The position numbers were made by a program, and so were the translations under genes. A stretch of DNA of 64,000 bases from Candidatus Sumerlaeaceae bacterium (GTDB lineage: Bacteria > Sumerlaeota > Sumerlaeia > Sumerlaeales > Sumerlaeaceae), in contig JAIBAT010000081.1 in assembly GCA_019695055.1 (NCBI GenBank), positions 1 through 64,000 on the forward strand. Reading direction: 5' to 3'. The notes beneath the pieces were generated by a model that was given only the letters and a program-made list of their open reading frames with translations, did not search any database and was not told where the DNA came from. Of the stretch, positions 53,535 through 61,805 are shown in pieces (positions within the stretch are counted from its first letter, which is position 1; every line of letters begins with the position of its first letter).

Positions 53535-54779
53535 TTGTTGGATTTTAAGGCCATTCGGGCCGAAGCAAAGAAGCACGAGAAGGCCATGGTGAAGTTCCTG
53601 CGCGACATGGTCGCCATCCCGTCCGAAAGCGGGCAGGAGAAGAAGGTCATCGAGCGCATCAAGCAGGAGATGAAGAAGACCGGCGCCTACGACAAGATTT
53701 GGACCGACAAGCTCGGCAACCTGCTGGCCCGCATCGGCACCGGCCCGCGCGTCATCGCCATCGACGCCCACGTCGACACCGTCGGTGTCGGCACCCGCAG
53801 CGAATGGAAGCACGACCCCTACAAGGGCAAGGTTTCCCAGGGAATGGTCTGGGGCCGCGGCGCTGGCGACCAGGAAGGCGCCATCCCCGCCATGGTTTAT
53901 GCCGGCAAGATCATCAAGGACCTCGGCCTGAAAAGCAAGGAATGGTCCCTCCTACTCACCTGCACCGTTATGGAAGAGGATTGCGACGGCCTTTGCTGGC
54001 AGTATATCGTAAAGGAAGACAAGATTCGCCCCGAGGCCGTCGTCGTGACCGATTCGACGAACTGCACCATCCTCCGCGGTCAGCGCGGACGCATGGAAAT
54101 CGGCGTTCGCACCACCGGCAAGTCCTGCCACGGATCCATGCCCCACAAGGGCGTGAACGCCGTTTACAAGATCGCCAAGGTCATCAACGAGATCGAGAAG
54201 CTCAACGACCGCCTGCGCGATGACAAGTTCCTCGGCAAAGCCACCATCACGGTTTCCTATGTGGATTGCCAGACACCCAGCATGTGCGCGGTCCCCGGAT
54301 CGGCCTTCATCCACCTGGATCGCCGCCTCACCACGGGCGATACCAAGGAATCGGCCCTCGCAGAGGTTCGCGACGCCGTGAAGCGCGCCGGTGTCGATGC
54401 CACTGTCGAGCTGCTCAAGTACGCCGTGCCCAGCTACACTGGTCTCACGTACCCCACCGATAAGTTCTTCCCAACCTGGGTTTTCGACGAGGATGCCCCC
54501 CAGGTGGCCGCTGCTGTCGACACGCACACCAAGCTGTTCAACCAGAAGCCCGTCGTCAGCCGCTGGACCTTCAGCACCAATGCCGTTTCCATTGCCGGCA
54601 TGTACGGCATTCCCTGCGTGGGCTTTGGTCCCGCCGAGGAAGCCGTCGCCCACACCGTCAATGACCGTGTGCCGATCGAGCACCTCACCCGCTGCGCAGC
54701 ATTCTACGCAGCCTATCCGTCCATCTATTGTGAAAACAACCCCAAGGCCAAGGCCGCCGGGAAGAAGAAGAAGAAGTAA
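53535..54779 (+). CDS. ygeY: M20-family peptidase/deacylase, YgeY type
   Basis: 414 residues. M20 zinc hydrolase; YgeY is the member encoded in selenium/purine-linked clusters with ygeW and ssnA. Metal ligands and catalytic residues are H79 and D81 in D-A-H-V-D-T-V, D112 in G-A-G-D-Q-E-G and E147/E148 in V-M-E-E-D. A further His lies in C-H-G-S-M-P-H of the dimerisation domain. The start is TTG at 53535, placed 6 bases after ggagg. The C-terminus ends in a Lys/Ala stretch unlike most relatives. It probably cleaves an amide or peptide bond in a ureide or amino-acid intermediate; the exact substrate is not known to me. It is followed by ygeW on the same strand. Confidence 0.92.
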   Translation: MLDFKAIRAEAKKHEKAMVKFLRDMVAIPSESGQEKKVIERIKQEMKKTGAYDKIWTDKLGNLLARIGTGPRVIAIDAHVDTVGVGTRSEWKHDPYKGKVSQGMVWGRGAGDQEGAIPAMVYAGKIIKDLGLKSKEWSLLLTCTVMEEDCDGLCWQYIVKEDKIRPEAVVVTDSTNCTILRGQRGRMEIGVRTTGKSCHGSMPHKGVNAVYKIAKVINEIEKLNDRLRDDKFLGKATITVSYVDCQTPSMCAVPGSAFIHLDRRLTTGDTKESALAEVRDAVKRAGVDATVELLKYAVPSYTGLTYPTDKFFPTWVFDEDAPQVAAAVDTHTKLFNQKPVVSRWTFSTNAVSIAGMYGIPCVGFGPAEEAVAHTVNDRVPIEHLTRCAAFYAAYPSIYCENNPKAKAAGKKKKK

Positions 54780-54807
54780 CCACAAACCGCGGCCGGAACG
54801 CAGGAAT

Positions 54808-54846
54808 CGCAGGGAGACAATCTCTGCGCCCTCTGCGCTCCCTGCG
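54808..54846. repeat. Inverted repeat between ygeY and ygeW
   Basis: cgcagggag (54808-54816) pairs with ctccctgcg (54838-54846). The loop contains two copies of ctctgcg, so the whole looks like the simple 'tctgcgccctctgcgctccctgcgg' kind of intergenic filler. It may form an mRNA hairpin between the two genes. Confidence 0.5.
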
Positions 54847-54870
54847 GTTAAATCCCATCGGAGAGAAGAA

Positions 54871-55899
54871 ATGAACCTTAAAGGCAAAGACTACATCGAG
54901 ACGCAGGACTGGACCAAGGCCGAGATCGAGCACCTGCTTGACCTCGCGGACAAGCTGAAGGATGACTTCAAGAATGGTCGTCCCACGCCGCTTCTGCCCA
55001 ACCAGACCGCGTTCCTGCTGTTCTTCGACAAGTCCACCCGAACCCGCAACGCATTCGAGGCTGGCGCCACGCAGCTCGCCGCTCACGCGCACTTCCTGGA
55101 TTCGTCCGCCACACAGATTTCCCACGGCGAGACCCCCAAGGATACCGGCATCATCCTCGGCAGCATGGGCCACGGCATCTGCATCCGTCACGACCTCATC
55201 CCCGGCGCCGGCAATAGCTATATGCGCGAAGTCGCCGACGCCACCGACGTGCCGGTCATCAACATGCAGTGCGACATCGACCACCCCACCCAGACCCTCG
55301 CCGACCTCCAGACCATCCGCGAGATCTTCGGCAAGAACCTCAAGGGCCGCAAGATTGTCGTAAGCTGGGCTTTCGCGCCGTCCTACGCCAAGCCCCTCTC
55401 CGTGCCCCAGGGTCTCATCACCCTCATGCCGCGCTTCGGCCTCGACGTCACGCTGGTTCATCCGCCGGAATATAAGTTGATGCCCAAGTGCATGGAGGAT
55501 GCCCGCAACAACGCGAAGGAAGCCGGGACCAAGTTCGAGCTCACCGACGACATGGACGCCGCTTTCGAGGGTGCCGACATTCTCTATCCCAAGAGCTGGG
55601 GAGCTTTCGACCTCATGTCCCAGCGCCTCGAGCTCAAGACCCAGAAGCAGCTTGCCGACAACGAAGCCGCCTGCCTCGAGCTCAACGCCAAGTACAAGAG
55701 CTGGATCTGCGACGAGCGCCGCATGAAGCTGGCCAAGAAGGAAGCCGTCTACATGCACTGCCTCCCCGCCGACCGCGGCAACGAAGTCACCGACGCCGTC
55801 ATCGATGGGCCCCAGTCAGTCGTCTTCCCCGAAGCCGAGAACCGCCTCCACACAGCCAAGGCCATCATGGCCTCGGTCATGCGTGAGCGGCCGTTCTAA
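54871..55899 (+). CDS. ygeW: Knotted carbamoyltransferase YgeW
   Basis: 342 residues, aspartate/ornithine carbamoyltransferase fold. The carbamoyl-phosphate motif S-T-R-T-R is at 55-59, followed by N-A-F-E-A-G. D-H-P-T-Q-T-L-A-D lies near 131-139 and the C-terminal H-C-L-P-A-D-R-G is intact. YgeW is the catalytically orphan transcarbamylase of anaerobic purine clusters, and its true substrate is unsettled. In the degradative direction it would yield carbamoyl phosphate, which the carbamate kinase at 56723-57715 could use to make ATP. The ATG at 54871 follows ggagagaag. A strong terminator ends this transcript. Confidence 0.94.
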   Translation: MNLKGKDYIETQDWTKAEIEHLLDLADKLKDDFKNGRPTPLLPNQTAFLLFFDKSTRTRNAFEAGATQLAAHAHFLDSSATQISHGETPKDTGIILGSMGHGICIRHDLIPGAGNSYMREVADATDVPVINMQCDIDHPTQTLADLQTIREIFGKNLKGRKIVVSWAFAPSYAKPLSVPQGLITLMPRFGLDVTLVHPPEYKLMPKCMEDARNNAKEAGTKFELTDDMDAAFEGADILYPKSWGAFDLMSQRLELKTQKQLADNEAACLELNAKYKSWICDERRMKLAKKEAVYMHCLPADRGNEVTDAVIDGPQSVVFPEAENRLHTAKAIMASVMRERPF

Positions 55900-55932
55900 A
55901 GGATTGCGCAAAGCGCCACTGAGAAAGACCAA

Positions 55933-55980
55933 GGTGAGGCGTGGCAGAGCGTTCTGTGCCACGCCTCACCAGTTTTTTTT
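55933..55980 (+). terminator. Rho-independent terminator after ygeW
   Basis: A perfect 14-bp stem (ggtgaggcgtggca with tgccacgcctcacc) and 10-base loop are followed by AG and eight T. It separates ygeY-ygeW from the toxin-antitoxin pair. Confidence 0.95.
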
Positions 55981-56050
55981 CCCTGGATCAAATTCTTACT
56001 ATAAAATAAGAAATTGGCAATTTGGTAAGACAAATCAAGGAGTCGTCGAA

Positions 56051-56293
56051 ATGCCCAGTGCAACTCTTACAGTTAAAGGCCAGTTGGTCATTCCTAAGGA
56101 GATTCGGGATCGCCTTGGATTGAAACCAGGGGACAAATTGGATTTCCTTCCTCAGGAGTCGGGTGACATCTTGATGCGCCCGCTTGTGCAGGACGTAAGC
56201 AAATTGCGTGGATTGCTTCGGCGGCCAGGTGCCAAGCCAGTATCCCTTGAGGAAATGGATACCGCTGTTCGAAAGAGGTTTGGACAGAGGTGA
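56051..56293 (+). CDS. AbrB/MazE-type antitoxin
   Basis: 80 residues. The swapped-hairpin DNA-binding domain shows V-K-G-Q-L-V-I-P-K-E-I-R-D-R-L-G-L-K-P-G-D, the standard AbrB/SpoVT signature. The C-terminal tail (about 50-80) would wrap and block the toxin. ATG at 56051 gives the full domain; the frame is open upstream but overlaps the ygeW end and terminator. The stop overlaps the toxin start (GTGA). Such antitoxins usually repress their own promoter. Confidence 0.92.
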   Translation: MPSATLTVKGQLVIPKEIRDRLGLKPGDKLDFLPQESGDILMRPLVQDVSKLRGLLRRPGAKPVSLEEMDTAVRKRFGQR

Positions 56294-56691
56294 ATTTGAC
56301 CGGACTCGATACGAATGTGCTCGTGCGCTACCTTGTCCAAGACGACGCAGCACAGGCCAAAACTGCAACTTCGTTGATTGAAAAGACCTCAAGGCAGGGT
56401 GGCGAATTTGTTGTTAACGCCATCACACTTTGTGAACTGGTGTGGGTTTTGGAATCTGCGTACTCATATTCCAGGGGCCAGGTCTCCCACGCACTTGAAA
56501 ACATTCTGCGCACTGCTCAGTTCGTAATTCCGGATCGCGAATTGGCTGTCGAGTCTCATGCAAGATACCAAAAGGGCCGTGGAGACTTTGCTGACTACTT
56601 CATCTCGTGCTTGAACGATCGACATGGGGCAAAGGTTACGTTGACCTTTGACCGGGCCCTAAAAGGCGATCCGAGGTTTCAGGTTCTGTAA
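56290..56691 (+). CDS. PIN-domain toxin (VapC family)
   Basis: 133 residues. VapC-type RNases cut tRNA or rRNA. Acidic metal ligands are D7 in G-L-D-T-N-V, the Glu in L-C-E-L-V-W-V, D97/D100 region in G-D-F-A-D-Y and D near the end in T-F-D-R-A-L. GTG start at 56290 overlaps the antitoxin stop by four bases, so the pair is translationally coupled. The pair sits between two halves of the ygeW/carbamate kinase cluster and may have inserted there. Confidence 0.93.
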   Translation: MNLTGLDTNVLVRYLVQDDAAQAKTATSLIEKTSRQGGEFVVNAITLCELVWVLESAYSYSRGQVSHALENILRTAQFVIPDRELAVESHARYQKGRGDFADYFISCLNDRHGAKVTLTFDRALKGDPRFQVL

Positions 56692-56722
56692 CGGCTGGGC
56701 TGTCGGGGCCAATTTTTGGCGC

Positions 56723-57715
56723 TCACCCCCGAACTACCTTCAGGCTCTTCCCCTCGGAACCATCCCGGGTAATAATGGTCCCGGCTTTTTCCGCCAGGGC
56801 CTCGGTCATGTGCTCCAGGTCCGTAATAACAACCCGGGCATTAGGGCGCTTTGATTTTGCGAGGAAGTCCAGCGCAGCTTCGATTTTGGGCCCCATGGTG
56901 CCGGCTGGGAATTCACCACGGGACAGGTAATGCTTCGCATCCTCAACCGTGAGATTCTCCAGCGCGACGGCATCCGGTTTGCCAAATCGCAGCATGACCT
57001 TCTCAGTGCCCGTTGCGATGAGGAAAGTCTGGACACCAAGGTCAGCCGCCAGCAATGCCGTCGTCCGGTCCTTGTCCACCACGCAGTCCACACCGTAAAG
57101 GTCCCCTGCCTTGTCGCGTGCCACAGCCACACCGCCGCCACCGCCGACGACGAGCACTTCGCCCTCGCCGACAAGGCGCCGGATCAGCCCGATCTCCAGA
57201 ATGGATTTCGGAACCGGTGAAGCCACGACGCGCCGGTATTCGTTGTCGCCGTACTGTTTCATTTTCCATCCGTACTGCTTCTCAAAAAGCTCGGCCTGTT
57301 CCCGTGGCAGAAACTTGCCAATGGGTTTGGTCGGTTCGTCGAAGTCCGGATCGTTGGGATCCACTTCCACACAGGTGATCATCGTAGTCGCGATACGCTC
57401 AATGCCCCGCCGGTGCAGGGCATTGTTCAGGCATTGCGTGATCATGTAGCCCATTCCCGCCTGCGTGTCAGCCACACAGATGTGCAGCGGGATCGGATAG
57501 ATCTCACCAGCCGAGAGTTCCACCCGCCGCAGCACGTTGCCCACCTGCGGTCCGTTGCCATGCGTGATGACCGGAAGATAACCGGCCTCCACGAGATTGG
57601 CAAGGTGCCCGGCAGTCTCGCGCGTGTGCTCGAACTGCTGGCCGATGTTGCCTTCCTCGTTCTTGCGGGAAATCGCATTTCCCCCAAGCGCGACGACGAT
57701 TGGTGTTTGTTTCAT
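56723..57715 (-). CDS. arcC: Carbamate kinase
   Basis: 330 residues, amino-acid kinase fold. It makes ATP from carbamoyl phosphate and ADP, releasing carbamate. Motifs are A-L-G-G-N-A-I (9-15), H-G-N-G-P-Q-V-G-N, V-V-G-G-G-G-G-V and G-V-D-C-V-V-D-K-D, then G-T-M-G-P-K-I-E-A-A near the C-terminus. Two bases short of ten separate it from the PLP enzyme gene upstream on the same strand, so they are co-transcribed. In ygeW clusters this role is filled by YqeA. The gene is transcribed toward the toxin gene. Confidence 0.95.
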   Translation of the reverse strand: MKQTPIVVALGGNAISRKNEEGNIGQQFEHTRETAGHLANLVEAGYLPVITHGNGPQVGNVLRRVELSAGEIYPIPLHICVADTQAGMGYMITQCLNNALHRRGIERIATTMITCVEVDPNDPDFDEPTKPIGKFLPREQAELFEKQYGWKMKQYGDNEYRRVVASPVPKSILEIGLIRRLVGEGEVLVVGGGGGVAVARDKAGDLYGVDCVVDKDRTTALLAADLGVQTFLIATGTEKVMLRFGKPDAVALENLTVEDAKHYLSRGEFPAGTMGPKIEAALDFLAKSKRPNARVVITDLEHMTEALAEKAGTIITRDGSEGKSLKVVRG

Positions 57716-57722
57716 AAAGTGG

Positions 57723-59219
57723 TTAGTCCGCCAGACCGACGAGAGCGTTGAACTTCTCGATCAGTTGGTCGAACTCATCCACCTGCGCAAAGGTTTCCGT
57801 CCAGAAGTCCGGATCCCACAACTTGCGCAGGTCTTCCACATCGCGCTGCTGTTGCTCGACCCAGGTGAAGTACTTCAGGTTGTGCAGTGCCTTGCGGTCG
57901 TTGTAGTTCAGTTCCCGCATGTTGTCCGTGCCGATGCCTTCCAGGTAACGGCCGAAATGCCGGGCAGCCGTGACTTCGTTGTACGCGCCATTGAGTTCCC
58001 GCTGCTCGGCGATGCGCGATCCGTAAAGTGCCATGGAGTCGGTCAGCGGAATGAAGAGCACATCCTTCGAGTTCATCTCGAAGTGCTTTGCCGTCTGGAT
58101 TGCAGCCACCAGGTTGCAGATGCAGGAAATGCCCAGCGAATCCAGCTGGGAAACGACCTTTGCGGCCACGCCTTGCTTCGCAAGCCAGGCGCGTCCGGCT
58201 TCCTCATTGAAAAGTCTCATCAGTGCGAGGCACTGCTCATCGTCGACCGCAACGACCACGTCAGTGTTACGGACGTTGTGAATCCACGGCACATGCTTGT
58301 CGCCGATTCCCTCGATGCGGTGTCCGCCGAAGCCGTTTAGCAGCAGCGTCGGACACTGAAGTGCCTCAACCGCCGCAACCTTCAAGTGCGGGTGCTTCGT
58401 GCGCAGGAAATCGCCTGCATTAATGGTTCCGGCACTGCCAGTAGCTGAAACATAGCCCGACAGCCTGTCGCCCGCATGGGCAACCTGCTGAAAGACATCG
58501 TCAATATGGGTTCCGGTCACATGATAGTGCCAGATCGCGTTCCCGAATTCTTCAAACTGGTTAAAGATCACACAGTCCTTGCGCGTCCGTTTGATCTCCC
58601 AGCACTTGTCGTAGATTTCCTTAACGTTGGATTCGCACCCAGGCGTGGCAATCACCTCGGCGCCGATTTCCTTCAGCCAGGCAAACCGCTCTGGCGACAT
58701 TTCCTCAGGCAGAATGGCAACCGCCGTGCAGCCAAGCAACGCCGAGTCAAAGGCCCCGCCACGGCAATAGTTGCCCGTGCTCGGCCAGACAGCCTTTTGC
58801 GTATTGGGGTCGAACTCGCCCGATACCAGCCGCGGCACGAGGCATCCAAACGCCGCTCCCACTTTGTGGGCGCCAGTCGGGAAGTGCTTTCCCACGATGC
58901 CCACAATGCGCGCCGGAACACCCGTCAATGCCGACGGAAACTCGATCCAGTTGCCCTTGTTGAACCCGCCGCCCTTTTCCACCGGCTCGTTCTTCCAGGT
59001 GATCCGGAACAGGTTCGCGGGATCCACGTCCCACATGCCGACGCTCTTCAGCCGTTCCTTGACGGCGTTGGGCGCCTTCGACGGATCCTGCATCTGCTTG
59101 AACGTGGGAATTCGGATTCCCCGCTCGCGGCAACGGGCCGCACTTTTTGCCACTACTTCATCGCGAATCGTGTTGATGATCTTCACTTTGCCTTTTTTCC
59201 TATCTGGTTCATCTATCAT
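57723..59219 (-). CDS. PLP-dependent fold-type II enzyme (ygeX-like position, tryptophan-synthase-beta family)
   Basis: 498 residues. The PLP lysine is K119 in T-G-A-H-K-V-G-A-A-F, and the phosphate cup may be in S-T-G-N-Y-C-R-G-G-A or G-S-A-G-T. It is about 100 residues longer than diaminopropionate ammonia-lyase (YgeX), which holds the equivalent place in E. coli, so I do not give that name. Enzymes of this family carry out beta-elimination or beta-replacement on amino acids. The gene is head-to-head with the threonine-synthase-like gene, with only 18 bases between the predicted starts. A GTG 11 codons later is an alternative start. Confidence 0.85.
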   Translation of the reverse strand: MIDEPDRKKGKVKIINTIRDEVVAKSAARCRERGIRIPTFKQMQDPSKAPNAVKERLKSVGMWDVDPANLFRITWKNEPVEKGGGFNKGNWIEFPSALTGVPARIVGIVGKHFPTGAHKVGAAFGCLVPRLVSGEFDPNTQKAVWPSTGNYCRGGAFDSALLGCTAVAILPEEMSPERFAWLKEIGAEVIATPGCESNVKEIYDKCWEIKRTRKDCVIFNQFEEFGNAIWHYHVTGTHIDDVFQQVAHAGDRLSGYVSATGSAGTINAGDFLRTKHPHLKVAAVEALQCPTLLLNGFGGHRIEGIGDKHVPWIHNVRNTDVVVAVDDEQCLALMRLFNEEAGRAWLAKQGVAAKVVSQLDSLGISCICNLVAAIQTAKHFEMNSKDVLFIPLTDSMALYGSRIAEQRELNGAYNEVTAARHFGRYLEGIGTDNMRELNYNDRKALHNLKYFTWVEQQQRDVEDLRKLWDPDFWTETFAQVDEFDQLIEKFNALVGLAD

Positions 59220-59237
59220 TGGAGGCTAAACAGACCG

Positions 59238-60470
59238 TTGAACATCACTCATTTGTCGTGTGTCAACTGCGGCGCGCAATATTCTGAAGGGGAGGCCATG
59301 GTCTGCCCAAAGTGCGGAATGGACGAGGGAATCCTCGATGTGCACTTCGATATCCCCGCCGCAGCCAAATCCCTGACCCGCGCCGCCATGGCTGGTCGTG
59401 GTCCCAACCACTGGCGTTATCGCGAGCTTTTACCTCTCAAGGACGGGTTCACCCCCCAGCCCGAGGCCATCGGCTGGACCCCCATGCTTGAGGCCCCGCG
59501 CCTTGCCGCAGCCCTCGGCGTACGCCGGATCCGCCTCAAGGACGACAGTCGCAGTGCCTCCGGCTCCTTCAAGGACCGCCCAAGCTCCGTGGGCGTTTCT
59601 TTGGCCCTCCAAGCCGGAAAGGCGGAGATCGCCTGTGCCTCCACGGGCAATGCCGCCAGCAGCCTTGGCCATTGCGCAGCCGCTGCGGGCCTTCGCGCCA
59701 ACATATTCGTTTCAGCCCGCATACCCGATGGCAAGCTTTCCCAGCTTCTCGCATACGGTGCCCGCGTTTTCAAGGTCATGGGCAGCTACGACGAGGCTTA
59801 CCAGCTTTGCACAAAGGCCTGCGAGAAGTATGGCTGGTACAATCGCAACTGCGCCATCAACCCCTATCTCGTTGAAGGCAAAAAGACCGGCGGGCTTGAA
59901 ATAGCCGAACAATGCGCGGACGATCCACCCGACTGGGTTTCGGCCAGTGTCGGTGACGGATGCTCCATCGCGGGCGTGGCCAAGGGCATCCAGCAGATGC
60001 GCGAAATCGGCTTCATCAATTGGGGCACGAAGATGCTGGGCGTCCAGGCCGTGGGCGTCGCGCCTATCGTCGAGGCCCTGAAAACAGGCAAACTCGATCG
60101 CTCCGGCGGCGGAGACACCTACGCTGACAGCATCAACTGTCCCGTGCCCCGCAACTGGCGCAAGGCGGTTACCTACGTCCGCGACAGCGGCGGCACCTAT
60201 GTCACCGTGACAGACGACGAGATTCGCGAAGCTGTCCGCATCACGGGCCGATTCTCCGGAGTCTTTGCCGAGCCCGCCGGTGCCGCTGCCGTGGCCGGAA
60301 TATCCGCAGCCCGCCGTGCGGGAATCATCAGCGCGGATGCCTCCGTGGTTGCCGTGATATCCGGAAACGGTCTAAAGGATCTCGCTGGCGCCTTGAGTGC
60401 CGTCGGCCAGCCCAACATTATCAAACCCGATTTTGGTGAAGTGGAACGTATCGTGGAAAGTAATAATTAA
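59238..60470 (+). CDS. Threonine-synthase-like PLP enzyme with N-terminal zinc ribbon
   Basis: 410 residues. It starts with a four-Cys zinc ribbon (C8, C11, C23, C26), then a fold-type II PLP domain with K112 in S-G-S-F-K-D-R-P and the phosphate loop S-T-G-N-A-A-S. The zinc ribbon and sequence resemble class of threonine synthases that act on phosphohomoserine. In this context, beside a carbamoyltransferase and ssnA, it may instead eliminate ammonia from an amino-acid product of purine breakdown. Start: TTG at 59238, 12 bases after ggagg, so somewhat long spacing. The frame stays open upstream inside the opposite gene. ssnA follows 16 bases later. Confidence 0.87.
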   Translation: MNITHLSCVNCGAQYSEGEAMVCPKCGMDEGILDVHFDIPAAAKSLTRAAMAGRGPNHWRYRELLPLKDGFTPQPEAIGWTPMLEAPRLAAALGVRRIRLKDDSRSASGSFKDRPSSVGVSLALQAGKAEIACASTGNAASSLGHCAAAAGLRANIFVSARIPDGKLSQLLAYGARVFKVMGSYDEAYQLCTKACEKYGWYNRNCAINPYLVEGKKTGGLEIAEQCADDPPDWVSASVGDGCSIAGVAKGIQQMREIGFINWGTKMLGVQAVGVAPIVEALKTGKLDRSGGGDTYADSINCPVPRNWRKAVTYVRDSGGTYVTVTDDEIREAVRITGRFSGVFAEPAGAAAVAGISAARRAGIISADASVVAVISGNGLKDLAGALSAVGQPNIIKPDFGEVERIVESNN

Positions 60471-60486
60471 AGGGGGAGGTGCAATC

Positions 60487-61797
60487 ATGGCAATTGTCCT
60501 CACGAACGCAGTTCTTGCGGATCTCGACCCGCTAGGAATCGAGCATACCAATCTAAAGATCGAAGGCGATCGTATCGTGGCCCGGGGTGGAACTGCCAAG
60601 GCGGGCGCTGGCGACGAGGAGTTTGACTGTGGTGGTGCAGTGGTTCTTCCTGGTCTGGTCAACGGGCACACCCACTTGTATTCCGCCCTGGCCTGTGGCA
60701 TGCCAGCACCGCCGAAGAATCCGACAAACTTTCATGAGATACTCCTTTACGTGTGGTGGCGGCTGGATCGCGCCCTCGACGGGCCTTCCATCGAGATGTC
60801 GGCCCGCATAGGCGCCCTCGAGGCGCTGCGTTGTGGTACCACGACCCTCATTGACCATCACGCTTCTCCCAACCACATCGACGGATCTCTCGATCTCATG
60901 GAGCAGGGTATCGCGAAGGTTGGTCTCCGCGGTGTTCTTTGTTATGAAATCACGGACCGTAACGGCCACGACGGGACGCTTGCCGGTATTGCAGAAACCC
61001 GGCGTTACACCGCTAAGGTTCGCGGGGCTCATCACGGTCAGTTTGCCGCGCTCATTGGTGCCCATGCAGCCTTTACCTGCTCGGACCTGACACTCCATGC
61101 GGTTCGTGAGCTTTCCGACGAGTACGGCGTTGGCGTTCACATCCACGTTGCCGAGGACGCCTGCGACGATGCCATTTGTCGCAAGCAGTATGGGGCATCA
61201 CTTCTATCTCGTTTGCAGCACGCCGGGATCGTGCGCAGCGATTCCATTTTTGGCCACGGCATTCACCTTGATCCTGCAGCCATTGAAGCCGTGAACCTGG
61301 CCGACGTGACCATGGCTCACAACACACGTTCTAACATGAACAACGCTGTAGGCTATGCGCCGCTCGACCGGCTTGTATGCCCGGTGATTCTCGGCACGGA
61401 CGGTATTGGCGGTGATATGTTTGCCGAATCCAAGACCGCCTGGTTCAAGTCCCGTGACGGCGACGCAGGCAAATCGCCGGCCCAAATTATCCAAATGCTC
61501 ACCAACGCTGCGCGTCGCGCGTCCAAGTCCCTTGGTGTCACCCTTGGGAAACTTGAACCCGGTGCCGCTGCAGACGTTGTGATTACAGATTATCGTCCGT
61601 CCACGCCTCTTACGAGCGAGAACCTTGCCGGCCACTTTATCTTTGGAATGGATTCACGCCATGTTTGCCATGTCATAGCTGGGGGGCGCTGGGCCATGCG
61701 TGACCGGGTTGTGGAAACCTGCGATGAAGCGGCTTCCCGGGCAGAGGCCGTGGAGATCACCCGAAGGCTTTGGGAGCGCATGCAGGGTTTGAAGTAA
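60487..61797 (+). CDS. ssnA: Putative aminohydrolase SsnA
   Basis: 436 residues, amidohydrolase superfamily. The metal site has H61 and H63 in N-G-H-T-H-L, a His in V-H-I-H-V-A-E-D, another in G-H-G-I-H-L and an Asp in G-T-D-G-I-G-G-D. The family includes guanine deaminase and TrzN/AtzA-like enzymes, and SsnA is regularly found with ygeW/ygeY. It probably deaminates a purine or a related heterocycle. The ATG at 60487 is preceded by a strong gggggagg site; the in-frame start upstream lies inside the preceding gene. It forms an operon with the threonine-synthase-like gene. Confidence 0.92.
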   Translation: MAIVLTNAVLADLDPLGIEHTNLKIEGDRIVARGGTAKAGAGDEEFDCGGAVVLPGLVNGHTHLYSALACGMPAPPKNPTNFHEILLYVWWRLDRALDGPSIEMSARIGALEALRCGTTTLIDHHASPNHIDGSLDLMEQGIAKVGLRGVLCYEITDRNGHDGTLAGIAETRRYTAKVRGAHHGQFAALIGAHAAFTCSDLTLHAVRELSDEYGVGVHIHVAEDACDDAICRKQYGASLLSRLQHAGIVRSDSIFGHGIHLDPAAIEAVNLADVTMAHNTRSNMNNAVGYAPLDRLVCPVILGTDGIGGDMFAESKTAWFKSRDGDAGKSPAQIIQMLTNAARRASKSLGVTLGKLEPGAAADVVITDYRPSTPLTSENLAGHFIFGMDSRHVCHVIAGGRWAMRDRVVETCDEAASRAEAVEITRRLWERMQGLK

Positions 61798-61805
61798 TCC
61801 GTCGC

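Noticed and set aside
57723-59219. Naming the PLP enzyme YgeX (diaminopropionate ammonia-lyase)
   Set aside because: The position in the cluster fits, but the protein is about 100 residues longer and its active-site segments differ from what I know of YgeX. I kept a family-level name.
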